Below are positions 8,872 to 17,856 of a stretch of 64,000 nt of DNA, one piece after another (positions within the stretch are counted from its first letter, which is position 1; each line of letters begins with the position of its first letter). Below the pieces are notes generated by a model. It made no database searches and was not told where the DNA came from. It saw only the letters and a list, made by a program, of their open reading frames with translations. Source of the DNA: Prado023 sp963774745 (lineage in GTDB: Bacteria; Actinomycetota; Actinomycetes; S36-B12; CAIYMF01); assembly GCA_963774745.1 (NCBI GenBank), contig CAVZGE010000011.1, positions 682,001-746,000 of the forward strand, read 5' to 3'. The position numbers and the translations under genes were made by a program.

Positions 8872-10704
8872 ATGCTCGAGGGCGACCACGGTCCCGTCGG
8901 CGGGCTGCTCCACGAGGTGTGGCAGTCCGTCCGCACGATCGACTCCGGTCAGGTCGCCGACTACATCCCTGAGCTGGCCAAGGCCGATCCCGCCACGTGC
9001 GGGCTGAGCCTGGCGACCCTCGACGGGGCCGTCTACACCGCTGGGGACCTCGTGCCCTTCACGATCCAGTCGGTGTCCAAGCCGTTCGTGTACGCCCTGG
9101 CCCTGGCCGACAGCGGGGCCGAGGCGGTGCTGTCCAAGATCGGCGCCGAGCCCACCGGCGACCCGTTCAACACGATCAGCCTCGACGACGTCAGCGGCCG
9201 CGCGTTCAACCCCATGGTCAACGCCGGGGCCATCGTCACCGCGACGCTGGTGGCCGGGAGGACCCGCGCCGAGCAGTTCGACCGGATCCTCGACGGGCTG
9301 TCGGCGTTCGCCGGCCGGCCGCTGGACGTCGACGAGGACGTCTATGCCTCGGAGCGCGACACCGGCGACCGCAACCGCGCCATCGCCTACCTGATGCGCT
9401 CGGCCGGGCTGCTCGACCACGATGTCGACGCGCAGGTCGAGATGTACTTCCGCCAGTGCTCGATCGTGGTCACCGCGCGCGATCTGGCGGTCATGGCGGC
9501 GACCCTGGCCAACGCCGGGGTGAACCCGACGACCGGCGAGCAGGTGATCCCGCGGCATGTTGTGGCGCCGGTCCTGACAGTGATGAGCACGTGCGGGATG
9601 TACGACTACGCCGGTGAGTGGCTGTACCGGGTCGGGATGCCCGCCAAGAGCGGCGTGAGCGGCGCCATCTCGGCAGTCCTGCCCGGGCAGATGGGGCTGG
9701 CGGCGCACAGCCCTCGGCTGGATCCGCGGGGCAACAGCGTCCGCGGGGTGGCCGCCTGCGAGCAGCTCTCGGCGCGGCTCGGGCTGCACCTGCTGCTGCC
9801 GACCGAGCGGTCGCGGCCCAATGTCCGACGCACCTATCGAGCCGATGTGGTCCGATCCAAGCGCACCCGTCCCGCTGCGCACCGGGCGCTGCTCGAGTCC
9901 CAGGGCGCGGCGATCGTCGTCCACGAGCTCGTCGGCGACCAGGGGTTCGCGGGCATCGAGTCGCTGGTGCGGACGGTGCTGTCCGACCCCGACCCCGCGA
10001 GGTGGCGGGTGCTGGACATGGGACGCGTCACGCGGATCGACGTCGCCGCACGATCCCTGCTCACGGGCCTGGTCGAGCAGCTGCAGTCCGCTGCCGTGGT
10101 CGTCGGGCTGGTCGAGCCGCGAGCGCGATCACCTCGCGAGATCGCTGTCACGCTGGGCACGGACCTGACCCGGTTCGCCGACAGCGACAGCGCGCTGGAG
10201 TGGTGCGAGACCCAGCTGCTGCGAGACCACGGGATCGACGAGTCCCTCGACGAGGGCCTCGTGTCGCTCGCCGACCAGGACCTGCTCAGCGGCCTGCCCG
10301 CGGAGGTGGTCGCCGAGATCGAGAGGCGGACCACGACGCGGGTGTTCACCTCCGGGACGGTCGTCTTCAACGAGGGTGACGAGTCCGACGGCCTGTACTT
10401 CATCGGTGCCGGGCAGGTGAGCGCGGACGTGCGGGTGCGCGGCCAGCGTGGCAGGCGACGACTGAACAGCATGGCCGCGGGGGCATCGTTCGGGGAGCTC
10501 GCGCTGGTCGACGGGCGTCCGCGGTCCACCCGGATCGCCGCCCTGGAGTCGACCATCTGCTTCGTGCTGTCGCCCGAGGGGTTCGCGGACCTGCGGGCCG
10601 AGGCACCCGACGCCTGCGCCCAGCTGACGCTCGCGATCGCCCGGAGCCTCTCCCAGCGGCTGCGCGCGTCGACCTCCGAGGTCGCGGCCCTGGAGGAGAC
10701 GTGA
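8872..10704 (+). CDS. glsA: Glutaminase A fused to STAS and cyclic-nucleotide-binding domains
   Basis: A 610-residue protein. Residues ~10-310 are a serine-dependent glutaminase (L-glutamine to glutamate plus ammonia) with the SxxK nucleophile motif in TIQSVSKPF, the NPMVNAGAI substrate region and the late GVSGAI loop. A STAS domain (residues ~350-440) and a cNMP-binding domain (~475-600; cassette FGELALVDGRPRSTRI with the Arg-Ser pair) follow. The enzyme may be controlled by a cyclic nucleotide. ATG 8872 has GGGAGGAGGG upstream (8854-8863). The 154-bp gap to the divergent MFS-cNMP gene probably holds both promoters. Confidence 0.88.
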   Translation: MLEGDHGPVGGLLHEVWQSVRTIDSGQVADYIPELAKADPATCGLSLATLDGAVYTAGDLVPFTIQSVSKPFVYALALADSGAEAVLSKIGAEPTGDPFNTISLDDVSGRAFNPMVNAGAIVTATLVAGRTRAEQFDRILDGLSAFAGRPLDVDEDVYASERDTGDRNRAIAYLMRSAGLLDHDVDAQVEMYFRQCSIVVTARDLAVMAATLANAGVNPTTGEQVIPRHVVAPVLTVMSTCGMYDYAGEWLYRVGMPAKSGVSGAISAVLPGQMGLAAHSPRLDPRGNSVRGVAACEQLSARLGLHLLLPTERSRPNVRRTYRADVVRSKRTRPAAHRALLESQGAAIVVHELVGDQGFAGIESLVRTVLSDPDPARWRVLDMGRVTRIDVAARSLLTGLVEQLQSAAVVVGLVEPRARSPREIAVTLGTDLTRFADSDSALEWCETQLLRDHGIDESLDEGLVSLADQDLLSGLPAEVVAEIERRTTTRVFTSGTVVFNEGDESDGLYFIGAGQVSADVRVRGQRGRRRLNSMAAGASFGELALVDGRPRSTRIAALESTICFVLSPEGFADLRAEAPDACAQLTLAIARSLSQRLRASTSEVAALEET

Positions 10705-10807
10705 CTACCGGACGTCACCGCCATTTCCCGCCGTTAACCCATTCGTGTTCAGCCATAGGCGGATTCTCGCTAGCCAATCACACTCCGATGGCGCATACTC
10801 CACCAAA

Positions 10808-10820
10808 GGTGAGGCTCACC
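10808..10820. promoter_or_regulatory. Perfect palindrome upstream of a secreted protein gene
   Basis: GGTGAGGCTCACC lies 56 bp before the start at 10877 in a less GC-rich intergenic stretch. It could be an operator or a small mRNA hairpin. No matching regulator was identified. Confidence 0.3.
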
Positions 10821-10876
10821 GAAGTGGCACCAAGTCATCGGGAATCCCACGCACAGAACTCCAATGGAGGATCATC

Positions 10877-12112
10877 ATGACGGGCGCCACCAGAATCATT
10901 GCCATCGGCGTAGCTGCAACGCTGGGATTGACAGTCGCTGCCATTCCGAGCGTGATGGCCATCGGGGAACCGGAACCCGTCCCTTTCAGCAGCACTCTGA
11001 CCCTTGACACGCGAGCCAATCCGCAGGTGACGCTCAAGGGCACCACACTCAGCCAGGCGTTGACGACCAACCCCACGAGCAGGAACGCCTGCAGCCTCGT
11101 CCAGGAGGCCGACCCCAGCCTCCTGTCGTTCACGGGGTACCTGGGCGCCACTGTGACGGACGTCGGGTTCAAGAACGCATCACTGGGCGTCAACGAGAAG
11201 ATCTCCTCCGTCTGCAACCGGGTGGATGCGCTGTCGACCACCGGCAAGGTCGAGACCCTGGAACTCGTCCTGACACCCGGGCTGGAGGTCGTTCCCGGCA
11301 GCCCTGTGCTCGGAATCAGCAGCGCATCGCTTGACATCGAGGTCGCCTCGATCACGAAGCTGTTCTCGAAGCAGAGGGCGGTTGTCGAAGCACTGGCCTA
11401 CGAGGCCGGGAACCCCACCCCAATTGGCCAATGGACCGTGACCCAGGGCGTGGGGGAGTGCCTGGTGGCGGAGGGGTCCAACTGCCGGCTGAACGTGGCG
11501 ACCCCCGGGAAGTACTTCAACCGGCTCACCCTGACGGCCAAGGCCGGCGCCTTCTCCCTCGAGGGTGGCACTGACTCCGCGGGTCCCAGCACCTTCGAGC
11601 TGGTCAGCCTGGTCGACCAGGTCCTCGACTGTGACGTGCCCTACACCTCGGCCCAGGGCAACGCGACCGTGGAGTACATCGGCAACGCCGACGGCAGCGA
11701 GTGCGGGGAGTTCGGCGTGACGCTCTCCTCGGGCGAGGAGGACGTCACGTTCCTCAAGCCCCTGGCCTTGGACCCGGATGCACAGTTCATCTTCGACGTG
11801 ACGTGGACGCGGGAGTCCGGAAGTCCGGAGGCCACCGTGCCGACCGTCAAGATCGACTTCGAGAACTGGCCCGAATCGGTCACGCCATTCGACAACGACC
11901 TGCCCTTCTGCCCCAGCTACCTCTATGACGGGGGCGCCCTGGTCGGAGTCCAGGACGCCGCGGACTTCACGTCCCTGCCCGACTGGCGACTCGACCTCGA
12001 CGGCAAGCAGTACGCCTGCCTCGATGATCCTCGATCCGTCGATGTCGCCGCCGACGCCGTGACCATCACGGACAAGATCTACCTGATCGGTGATGCGAAG
12101 ATGCGCCTCTAG
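10877..12112 (+). CDS. Secreted protein of unknown function
   Basis: A 411-residue exported protein that I do not recognise. A clear signal peptide spans residues ~1-32. The mature part has scattered Cys residues (in RNACSL, SSVCNR, GECLV, NCRL, LDCDVP, SECGEF, PFCPS, YACLDD), enough for several disulfides. It is rich in beta-type sequence, Thr, Ser, Asp and Gly, and has no TM anchor, LPXTG or lipobox. TGGAGG at 10865-10870 supports ATG 10877. Codon use is less GC-biased than that of its neighbours. It stands alone with its own terminator. Function, partner and substrate are open. Confidence 0.75.
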   Translation: MTGATRIIAIGVAATLGLTVAAIPSVMAIGEPEPVPFSSTLTLDTRANPQVTLKGTTLSQALTTNPTSRNACSLVQEADPSLLSFTGYLGATVTDVGFKNASLGVNEKISSVCNRVDALSTTGKVETLELVLTPGLEVVPGSPVLGISSASLDIEVASITKLFSKQRAVVEALAYEAGNPTPIGQWTVTQGVGECLVAEGSNCRLNVATPGKYFNRLTLTAKAGAFSLEGGTDSAGPSTFELVSLVDQVLDCDVPYTSAQGNATVEYIGNADGSECGEFGVTLSSGEEDVTFLKPLALDPDAQFIFDVTWTRESGSPEATVPTVKIDFENWPESVTPFDNDLPFCPSYLYDGGALVGVQDAADFTSLPDWRLDLDGKQYACLDDPRSVDVAADAVTITDKIYLIGDAKMRL

Positions 12113-12135
12113 GCACACATCTGGAGTAGAAGGTC

Positions 12136-12173
12136 AGACGCCCCCGAGGAGAGCAAGGCTCCCGGGGGCGTCT
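12136..12173. terminator. Intrinsic terminator, bidirectional
   Basis: AGACGCCCCCG (12136-12146) pairs perfectly with CGGGGGCGTCT (12163-12173) with extra GAG/CTC pairing inside. It lies between the secreted-protein gene and the converging cyclase-like gene. Confidence 0.75.
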
Positions 12174-12233
12174 GCCTCCCGGGAGTTGGATGTGACCGGC
12201 GTGGATGCGGCTGAGACATCGGCCGGCCCCCGC

Positions 12234-15200
12234 TCAGACCCTCGCGCCCAGTGCAGCCAGCAGCCGGGCCGCGTCGGCCTCATCAGCCCGTGACTCCTGC
12301 GTCGAACCCTGACCATCGAGCCGGGCCCGCCACTGGCTGCGGGCCCGCAGCAGCAGCGCCTCCTCGAAGGGCAGCTCCTGCTCGAGGGCTGCCGCCAACC
12401 CCGCCGTGATCGCGGTTCCCGCCTCGTCGAGCAGGCCGAGGAGCAGCAGCGCCCGGCTGCGGACCAGCTGGCTGCGGGCCTCGAGTGCGGCGGCGTCATC
12501 GGGTGCCGCCCGGTGCGCCTGGTCGACGATGGCCAGGGCGTCGTGCGGTCGGCCGGCCCCGATGGCGACCTCGGCGCGGACCAGGCTGGCCTCGAGCGCG
12601 TCCACGGCGCTGCCCATGGCGGTGAACTCGGCGACAGCGCCCACGGCCTGCTCCTCGGCCGTGGCCAGCTCGCCGCGAGCGAGATGGATCCGGGCCTGGA
12701 GCATCTGCCCGTGCGCGGCGTAGCCCTCGATCCCGGACGCCCGCAGGACCCTGGAGGCCTTGCGCAGCACCTCCTCGGCCTGGTCCAGGTGTCCCTGGTG
12801 GATCAGGATGTCCGCGAAGGTGAGGTCGGTCTCCGCGGCGCCGAAGTCGTTGCCGGCCTCGATGGCAACCCTGCTGCTGGTCGTCAACCACTCGACGGCC
12901 TCCGCCCACCGACCCGCGTAGAACGCCAGCACCCCAAGGTTCGCCCGGGCCACGGACTCCTGCGGCGCATCGCCGTGCGCCATGCTGATCTCCAGGGCCT
13001 CGCGGGTGTGCGCCCCGACCCCGCTGCGACCGAGCTGCTGATCAGCGAAGTCCAGTGCGTTCAGGGCCCTGATCAGCGTGTGCCAGTCGCCGATCTCCCG
13101 TGCTGAGGCCACCGCGCGATCGGCCCACTCACGGCCCTCCCGCGGCTTCTCCTGGCCGAGCTTGGCCACCGCCGTCAGGTAGTCCAGCCGGACGCCGACC
13201 CGCCGCGCCGGGTCACCGGGGGCCTGGTCGAGGAGCCTGCGAGCGGCTGCGACGGTACGCAGCGCCGGGCCCGGGGCACCTGCCCGGCTCTGCACGCGCG
13301 CCCGGCGGGCCATGTAGTCGGCCCTGGCCACCGGGTCGGTGGTGAGCGTTGCGGCTCGGCGATAGGCCTCCAGCGACCCGTCGAGGACCCCGGTGAGCTC
13401 ACGCAGGTCCCCGAGCAGCGCCCAGAGCTCCGCGCGCTGGTCATCCACGATCCCCGGAACCCGTCTGCTGACCTCCAGCGCCCGCTCGTACTGGGCGGCG
13501 GCATCCACGTTCGCGTAGGACGCACGGGCCAGCGCACCGGCCTGCTGGGCGTAGCGCCATGTCCGCTCGGGGTCGCCGGCCCGCCAGAAGTGCAGGGCGA
13601 GGGTCGGGGAGTCTGCGTCCAGGTCGGTGCTCATCGTCTCGAGCGTCTCGCCGGCGGCGCGGTGCAGGCGGGTCCTGATCCGATAGGCCAGGCCCTCATA
13701 TGCGGCGTCCCGGACGAGGCTGTTGCGGAACCGCCAGCGGTCGGGTCCGTCGGGCTGCAGGAACGCGCGGAGGCTGCCCAGCGTCGAGGCGTCGGCGACC
13801 AGCCCGTCGGTGGCCAGGGTCCGGCGGAGCACCTCCACCCGGAAGCTGCGACCCAGCACCGCGCAGTAGCGCAGGACCCTGCGGGCATCGGGGTGCAGCA
13901 GGTCGATCTGGGCACTCATGGCCGCCTGGACCGACTCAGGGAGCGTGTCGAGGGATCCGGTGTCGAGGGCGACGCGCGTGACCTCCTCGACGAACAGCGG
14001 ATTGCCCTGGGCGCGGTCCACCACGGCGGCGATCTCGTGGGGACGCAGCGGCGTGGCCTCGGTCGCGGCGATGACGAGGCGCTCCATGACGTCGGCCGGC
14101 AGCGGATCCAGCGTCACGCGCGTCCCCGCCGCGGGGGCGAACCCACCCTCCTGGCCACGACGCACGGCGATCACGGCCCACGGCCGGCCCGCGCTGGCCG
14201 CGCCCAGGCGATCGAGCAGGCGCGCCGAGGCGCCGTCCGCCCAGTGCGCCTCCTCAGCCACGAGGACCAGCGGCCCCGGCATCGTCTCGTCCACCAACCG
14301 GACGACGGCATCGGCCAACCGGTCGGGTCGGTACTGGGGATCGAGGGCCTCGACCTCGGGCGTGCTGGGCACGTCGACCTGCACCACATCGGCCAGCAGG
14401 GGGGCCATCGGCAGCAGGTCGGGCGCCACCTGGCTCAGGGTGGCCAGCAACGCTCGGCCCATCGCCTCGGGCGCGTCGCGCTCGAGGCCGAGCAGGCGCC
14501 GGACCGGGTCACGGAAGACGCGGTAGGCACTGGCAGCGCCGTAGGGCTCCGCTCGAACCACGACGACCTGAGGCTCTCCTGAGGCCCCCGCGAGCGCCTC
14601 GTACGCCAAGCGGGACTTGCCCATGCCGGTCGCACCGGTGATGGTGATGACCCCACCAGCGCCTGCCAGGGCCTCGTGGAGCGCGGAGCGGACCGTCGCG
14701 ATCTCCTGGTCGCGCCCCAGGAAGGGCAGCCGCGACTCAGCGGTCGTCTCCTCCGCCGTCCCGAGCTCCTCACCGACCTCGTACACCAGGAGCGGGACGG
14801 CCTTGCCCTTCATCGGGAACGGCCCCGCCGGTTGGACGGCGAACCGCGTCCGCGAGTGCTCCAGGACGGCGGGGTGCGCGTAGAGCACGCCTGCCGGGGC
14901 CTTGGACATGATCCGGGCGGCGGTGTTCGTGGTGTCGCCCATGCCGGTGTACGCCCCGCGCTCGGGGATCCCGACCTCGGCGGCGAACACGTGCCCGCGG
15001 TTCACGCCGAGCTGCAGCGGCAGCGGGGAGTCCGAGTCGGCGATCCGGCGCAGGGCGCGCAGCATCCGGCCCTCGTTGTCCTCGAAGGACGTCGGGATCC
15101 CGGAGCCGAGGAAGAACTTGCCGCCATCGCTGTCGAGGTCGGTCGCCAGCAGGCTGATGGACTCGGGGGCCAGCGCCTCCTCGACCAGGCTGACGGTCCG

Positions 15201-16010
15201 GTGCAGCGCCTCGGCCAGGGCATCGGGGCCGGGGCCGCCCAGCAGGGCGTCGGTGCCGGAGAACTTGATGAAGGCGATGCTCGCGATCCGATGCTCGGGA
15301 TCCGGGGCTCCGGGGTCGAGGTACTCCCCGAGCTCGTGCGGGAACAGCCCCCGGATCCGTTCGTGGTCGACCTCGGGCAGCACGAACGCGTCGCCGGGCG
15401 CCGAGTGCGCCGTGCGCCGTCGGAGCCGCAGCTCGCCGTCCTCGCGCGGCCGGACAGCATCCGGCGCCAGCCGCGCAGCGGTGTCGGCACTGACCACGAT
15501 CTCGCCGGCCTCCGCGGCCTTCTCCGCCAGAGCCGTCCTGGTCGCGCCGGGGCCGAGGATCAGCAGCTCCCGCGTCGGGGAGCCGACGAGGAACAGGTGG
15601 ATGTCGCCGGAGTGGATCCCGACCGACATCCTCAGCGACAGCCGCCCGACCGACGTGGGCACGGCAGCCGCCTGGCGCAGCGCCGTGCGCATCTCCACGG
15701 CCGCGTCGCAGGCCTGCTCGGTGTGGTCCGGGCCGGTGAAGAGGAACAGCAGGGCATCACCGCCGAACTTCAGCAGCTCACCACCCCGGGTCCCGGCGAT
15801 CCGCAGCATCGGGCCGAACACGCGGTTGAGCGTCTCGACGATCTCCTCGGCGCCGATCCGCCCGCGTCGCGACAGCTTCTCGGTCAGGGCCGTGAAGCCC
15901 GAGACGTCGGCGAAGACGAGCGTGCCGTCGACGACCCGCCAGAGCTCCCCGGGCGTCTCGTCGTCCCACGCCAGGGCGATCGGGGGGACGTGCCGGCGCA
16001 GGTCGGTCAT
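12234..16010 (-). CDS. Soluble-adenylyl-cyclase-like protein: two class III cyclase domains, P-loop ATPase, TPR-like repeats
   Basis: A 1258-residue cytoplasmic protein. Cyclase domain 1 (~28-190) has both metal Asps (D35 in FADVSGFT, D85 in KFGGD) and the substrate Lys K81, but has lost the catalytic Asn/Arg. Cyclase domain 2 (~225-400) has lost the metal Asps but keeps N362 and R366 (GDTTNTAAR), with T355 where class IIIb enzymes use Thr. Together they can form one complete active site, as in soluble adenylyl cyclase. Then come a P-loop NTPase (Walker A GATGMGKS with K465; LVLVAEEAHWAD Walker B) and helical TPR-like repeats to the end. It may make cAMP for nearby cNMP-binding proteins. Activity is inferred, not shown. 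Confidence 0.85.
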   Translation of the reverse strand: MTDLRRHVPPIALAWDDETPGELWRVVDGTLVFADVSGFTALTEKLSRRGRIGAEEIVETLNRVFGPMLRIAGTRGGELLKFGGDALLFLFTGPDHTEQACDAAVEMRTALRQAAAVPTSVGRLSLRMSVGIHSGDIHLFLVGSPTRELLILGPGATRTALAEKAAEAGEIVVSADTAARLAPDAVRPREDGELRLRRRTAHSAPGDAFVLPEVDHERIRGLFPHELGEYLDPGAPDPEHRIASIAFIKFSGTDALLGGPGPDALAEALHRTVSLVEEALAPESISLLATDLDSDGGKFFLGSGIPTSFEDNEGRMLRALRRIADSDSPLPLQLGVNRGHVFAAEVGIPERGAYTGMGDTTNTAARIMSKAPAGVLYAHPAVLEHSRTRFAVQPAGPFPMKGKAVPLLVYEVGEELGTAEETTAESRLPFLGRDQEIATVRSALHEALAGAGGVITITGATGMGKSRLAYEALAGASGEPQVVVVRAEPYGAASAYRVFRDPVRRLLGLERDAPEAMGRALLATLSQVAPDLLPMAPLLADVVQVDVPSTPEVEALDPQYRPDRLADAVVRLVDETMPGPLVLVAEEAHWADGASARLLDRLGAASAGRPWAVIAVRRGQEGGFAPAAGTRVTLDPLPADVMERLVIAATEATPLRPHEIAAVVDRAQGNPLFVEEVTRVALDTGSLDTLPESVQAAMSAQIDLLHPDARRVLRYCAVLGRSFRVEVLRRTLATDGLVADASTLGSLRAFLQPDGPDRWRFRNSLVRDAAYEGLAYRIRTRLHRAAGETLETMSTDLDADSPTLALHFWRAGDPERTWRYAQQAGALARASYANVDAAAQYERALEVSRRVPGIVDDQRAELWALLGDLRELTGVLDGSLEAYRRAATLTTDPVARADYMARRARVQSRAGAPGPALRTVAAARRLLDQAPGDPARRVGVRLDYLTAVAKLGQEKPREGREWADRAVASAREIGDWHTLIRALNALDFADQQLGRSGVGAHTREALEISMAHGDAPQESVARANLGVLAFYAGRWAEAVEWLTTSSRVAIEAGNDFGAAETDLTFADILIHQGHLDQAEEVLRKASRVLRASGIEGYAAHGQMLQARIHLARGELATAEEQAVGAVAEFTAMGSAVDALEASLVRAEVAIGAGRPHDALAIVDQAHRAAPDDAAALEARSQLVRSRALLLLGLLDEAGTAITAGLAAALEQELPFEEALLLRARSQWRARLDGQGSTQESRADEADAARLLAALGARV

Positions 16011-16114
16011 GTGGTCCTATGTGTCGGCCTGACTCGGGGCAGGGCGGTGGCCCCTAGAATGGCACAGGTCCAGCATCGACCGAGGGCGCGATCGCGCCGG
16101 GCTGAGGAGACAAC

Positions 16115-16927
16115 GTGCGGCTGACCTTCCTCGGGGTGCGCGGCTCCACTCCGGCACCTGGCCCGGACTTCGTCCGCTACGGGGGCCACACCTCGTGCGT
16201 CGCGGTTGCTGCGGACGCGATGTCCGCGCCGGTGATCGCCCTGGACGCCGGGACCGGGATCCGGTCGCTGACCGCCCTGCTCGACGGGGCGGCGTTCGAT
16301 GGGTCGATCCTGCTGAGCCACCTGCACTGGGACCACGTCCAGGGGATCCCCTTCTTCGCCGCCGCGGACCGCGACGACTCGCGGGTGGACGTGTACCTGC
16401 CCGGGGAGTCCGGCCGGACTGGCCGGGACCTGCTCGCCCAGATGATGTCGCCGCCGGCGTTCCCGATCACTCCCGAGGGGCTCAAGGGCTCCTGGTCGTT
16501 CACGGCGCTGGACTCCGGTCCCCTGACCGTCGAGGGCTTCGCCGTGACGGCCTTCGACGTCGCGCACAAGGGCGGTCGCAGCTTCGGCTACCGGATCGAG
16601 GCCGGCGGCTCGTCGGTCGCCTACGTGCCCGACCACGCCCCGGCAGCAGGCGTCAGCGACGAGGCACTGGCGGCCATGGACGGTGTGGACGTCCTCATCG
16701 AGGACGCGCAGTTCCTCGCCCAGGAGCGCCCCCGCGCCGTCGACTACGGGCACGCCACCATCGACGAGGCCCTCACCCTGGCCGAGAGGGTGAACGCCAA
16801 GGCGCTCGTCCTGTTCCACCACGGCCCGCACCGCGTGGACAGCGCCCTGGACAAGATCCGCGACGAGTTCTGCAGCGACGGCTTCGCCAGCGTCGCCCGC
16901 GAGGGCCTGGTCCTCGACCTGCCCTGA
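16115..16927 (+). CDS. MBL-fold metallo-hydrolase, possible cyclic-nucleotide phosphodiesterase
   Basis: A 270-residue metallo-beta-lactamase-fold enzyme with the di-metal motif HLHWDH (H69, H71, D73, H74) and later His/Asp ligands (in FDVAHKGG, YVPDHAP, FHHGPHR). GTG 16115 has GAGGAGA five nt upstream. The family includes RNA-processing enzymes, PqsE/PhnP-like esterases and class II or atypical class II cAMP phosphodiesterases such as mycobacterial Rv1339. It is divergent, across 104 bp, from the adenylyl-cyclase-like gene and close to three cNMP-binding proteins. A role in hydrolysing cAMP is therefore plausible but unproven. Confidence 0.8.
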   Translation: MRLTFLGVRGSTPAPGPDFVRYGGHTSCVAVAADAMSAPVIALDAGTGIRSLTALLDGAAFDGSILLSHLHWDHVQGIPFFAAADRDDSRVDVYLPGESGRTGRDLLAQMMSPPAFPITPEGLKGSWSFTALDSGPLTVEGFAVTAFDVAHKGGRSFGYRIEAGGSSVAYVPDHAPAAGVSDEALAAMDGVDVLIEDAQFLAQERPRAVDYGHATIDEALTLAERVNAKALVLFHHGPHRVDSALDKIRDEFCSDGFASVAREGLVLDLP

Positions 16928-16989
16928 TCCGCGCGCTGGGCCGACGTCGCCCGACGAGCCGCTGTCACCCCCCGACGTGCTCGGCTCTG

Positions 16990-17039
16990 GCTCGATCCGG
17001 ACGAGGACTGGCACGCAGCGGACACAGGTGTCCGGATCA
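16990..17039 (-). repeat. 50-bp interspersed palindromic repeat, copy C
   Basis: Read on the minus strand, this has the same layout and length as copies at 40133 and 41197: (G)GATCCGGAC, then TGTGTCCG, 17 variable bases, then TCCGGATC. It lies 62 bp after the MBL gene stop. GATCCGGAC and GTCCGGATC can pair, making a hairpin. Confidence 0.7.
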
Positions 17040-17124
17040 GACCAATCGGGTGAGGGCGCACGCGGTTCGCGACACTGAGCACCCGAGGGTGCCGAGGGGG
17101 TGCTTGTAGGGGAGACTCACACCC

Positions 17125-17844
17125 GTGCGCATCCTGGCCGTGTCGGACCTGCACTACCGGCTCCCCCACTACGACTGGCTCGTGCGCGCCTCGTCCGGGG
17201 CCGACGTCGTGGCACTGTGCGGGGACCTCGCGGACGTGGTCAACCCGGTCCCCATCGATGTCCAGTCCGTGGTCCTGGGCAAGTACCTGACCGCGCTGTC
17301 GAGCGAGGCCCTCGTCCTGGCGACGTCGGGCAACCACGACCTCGACGGCCCCGGAGCCCACGGCGAGCAGGTCGCCGGCTGGTTGCGGCGGGTCACCGAC
17401 GAGCGGGTCCACACCGACGGCGCGAGCGTCGACGTGGATGGGGTGCGGTTCACGCTCTGCCCCTGGTGGGACGGTCCGGTCACGCGCGACGAGGTCGATG
17501 CCCAACTGGCTGCCGCTGCCGTGGACCGTCCCGCGACGTGGATCTGGCTGTACCACGCGCCGCCGGCGGGGACCCCGCTGTGCAAGGACGGCCGCCGGGA
17601 GTTCCCCGACCACGAGCTCGCCGCATGGATCGCGCAGTACCAGCCGGATGTCGTCCTGTGCGGGCACATCCACCAGGCGCCCTGGGTGCCCGACGGCTCC
17701 TGGTACGCCCAGCTCGGGCGGACCTGGGTGTTCAACCCGGGGAAGCAGGTGGGCCCGATCCCGCCGAACATCACGCTTGACACGGACGAGCGCACCGCCC
17801 ACTGGTACGGCGTGTTCGAGTCGGAGACGATCAGCCTCGACTGA
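17125..17844 (+). CDS. Calcineurin-like metallophosphoesterase
   Basis: A 239-residue enzyme with the complete metallophosphoesterase signature: SDLH (D8, H10), CGDLAD, SGNHDLD, YHAPP and GHIH. The family cleaves phosphomonoesters or diesters using two metals; some members (CpdA, Rv0805) hydrolyse cAMP. It sits between the MBL-fold hydrolase and a cNMP-domain gene, in a neighbourhood with an adenylyl-cyclase-like protein, so a cyclic-nucleotide phosphodiesterase role is worth testing. GTG 17125 is preceded by a GGGGAGA-like ribosome site. Its stop is 12 bp from the stop of the convergent cNMP gene. Confidence 0.85.
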   Translation: MRILAVSDLHYRLPHYDWLVRASSGADVVALCGDLADVVNPVPIDVQSVVLGKYLTALSSEALVLATSGNHDLDGPGAHGEQVAGWLRRVTDERVHTDGASVDVDGVRFTLCPWWDGPVTRDEVDAQLAAAAVDRPATWIWLYHAPPAGTPLCKDGRREFPDHELAAWIAQYQPDVVLCGHIHQAPWVPDGSWYAQLGRTWVFNPGKQVGPIPPNITLDTDERTAHWYGVFESETISLD

Positions 17845-17856
17845 GGCGCGTGAGTC

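Noticed and set aside
17125..17844. Firm naming of the metallophosphoesterase as cpdA
   Set aside because: The metal motifs are general to the superfamily. Only genomic context hints at cAMP, so no symbol was given.
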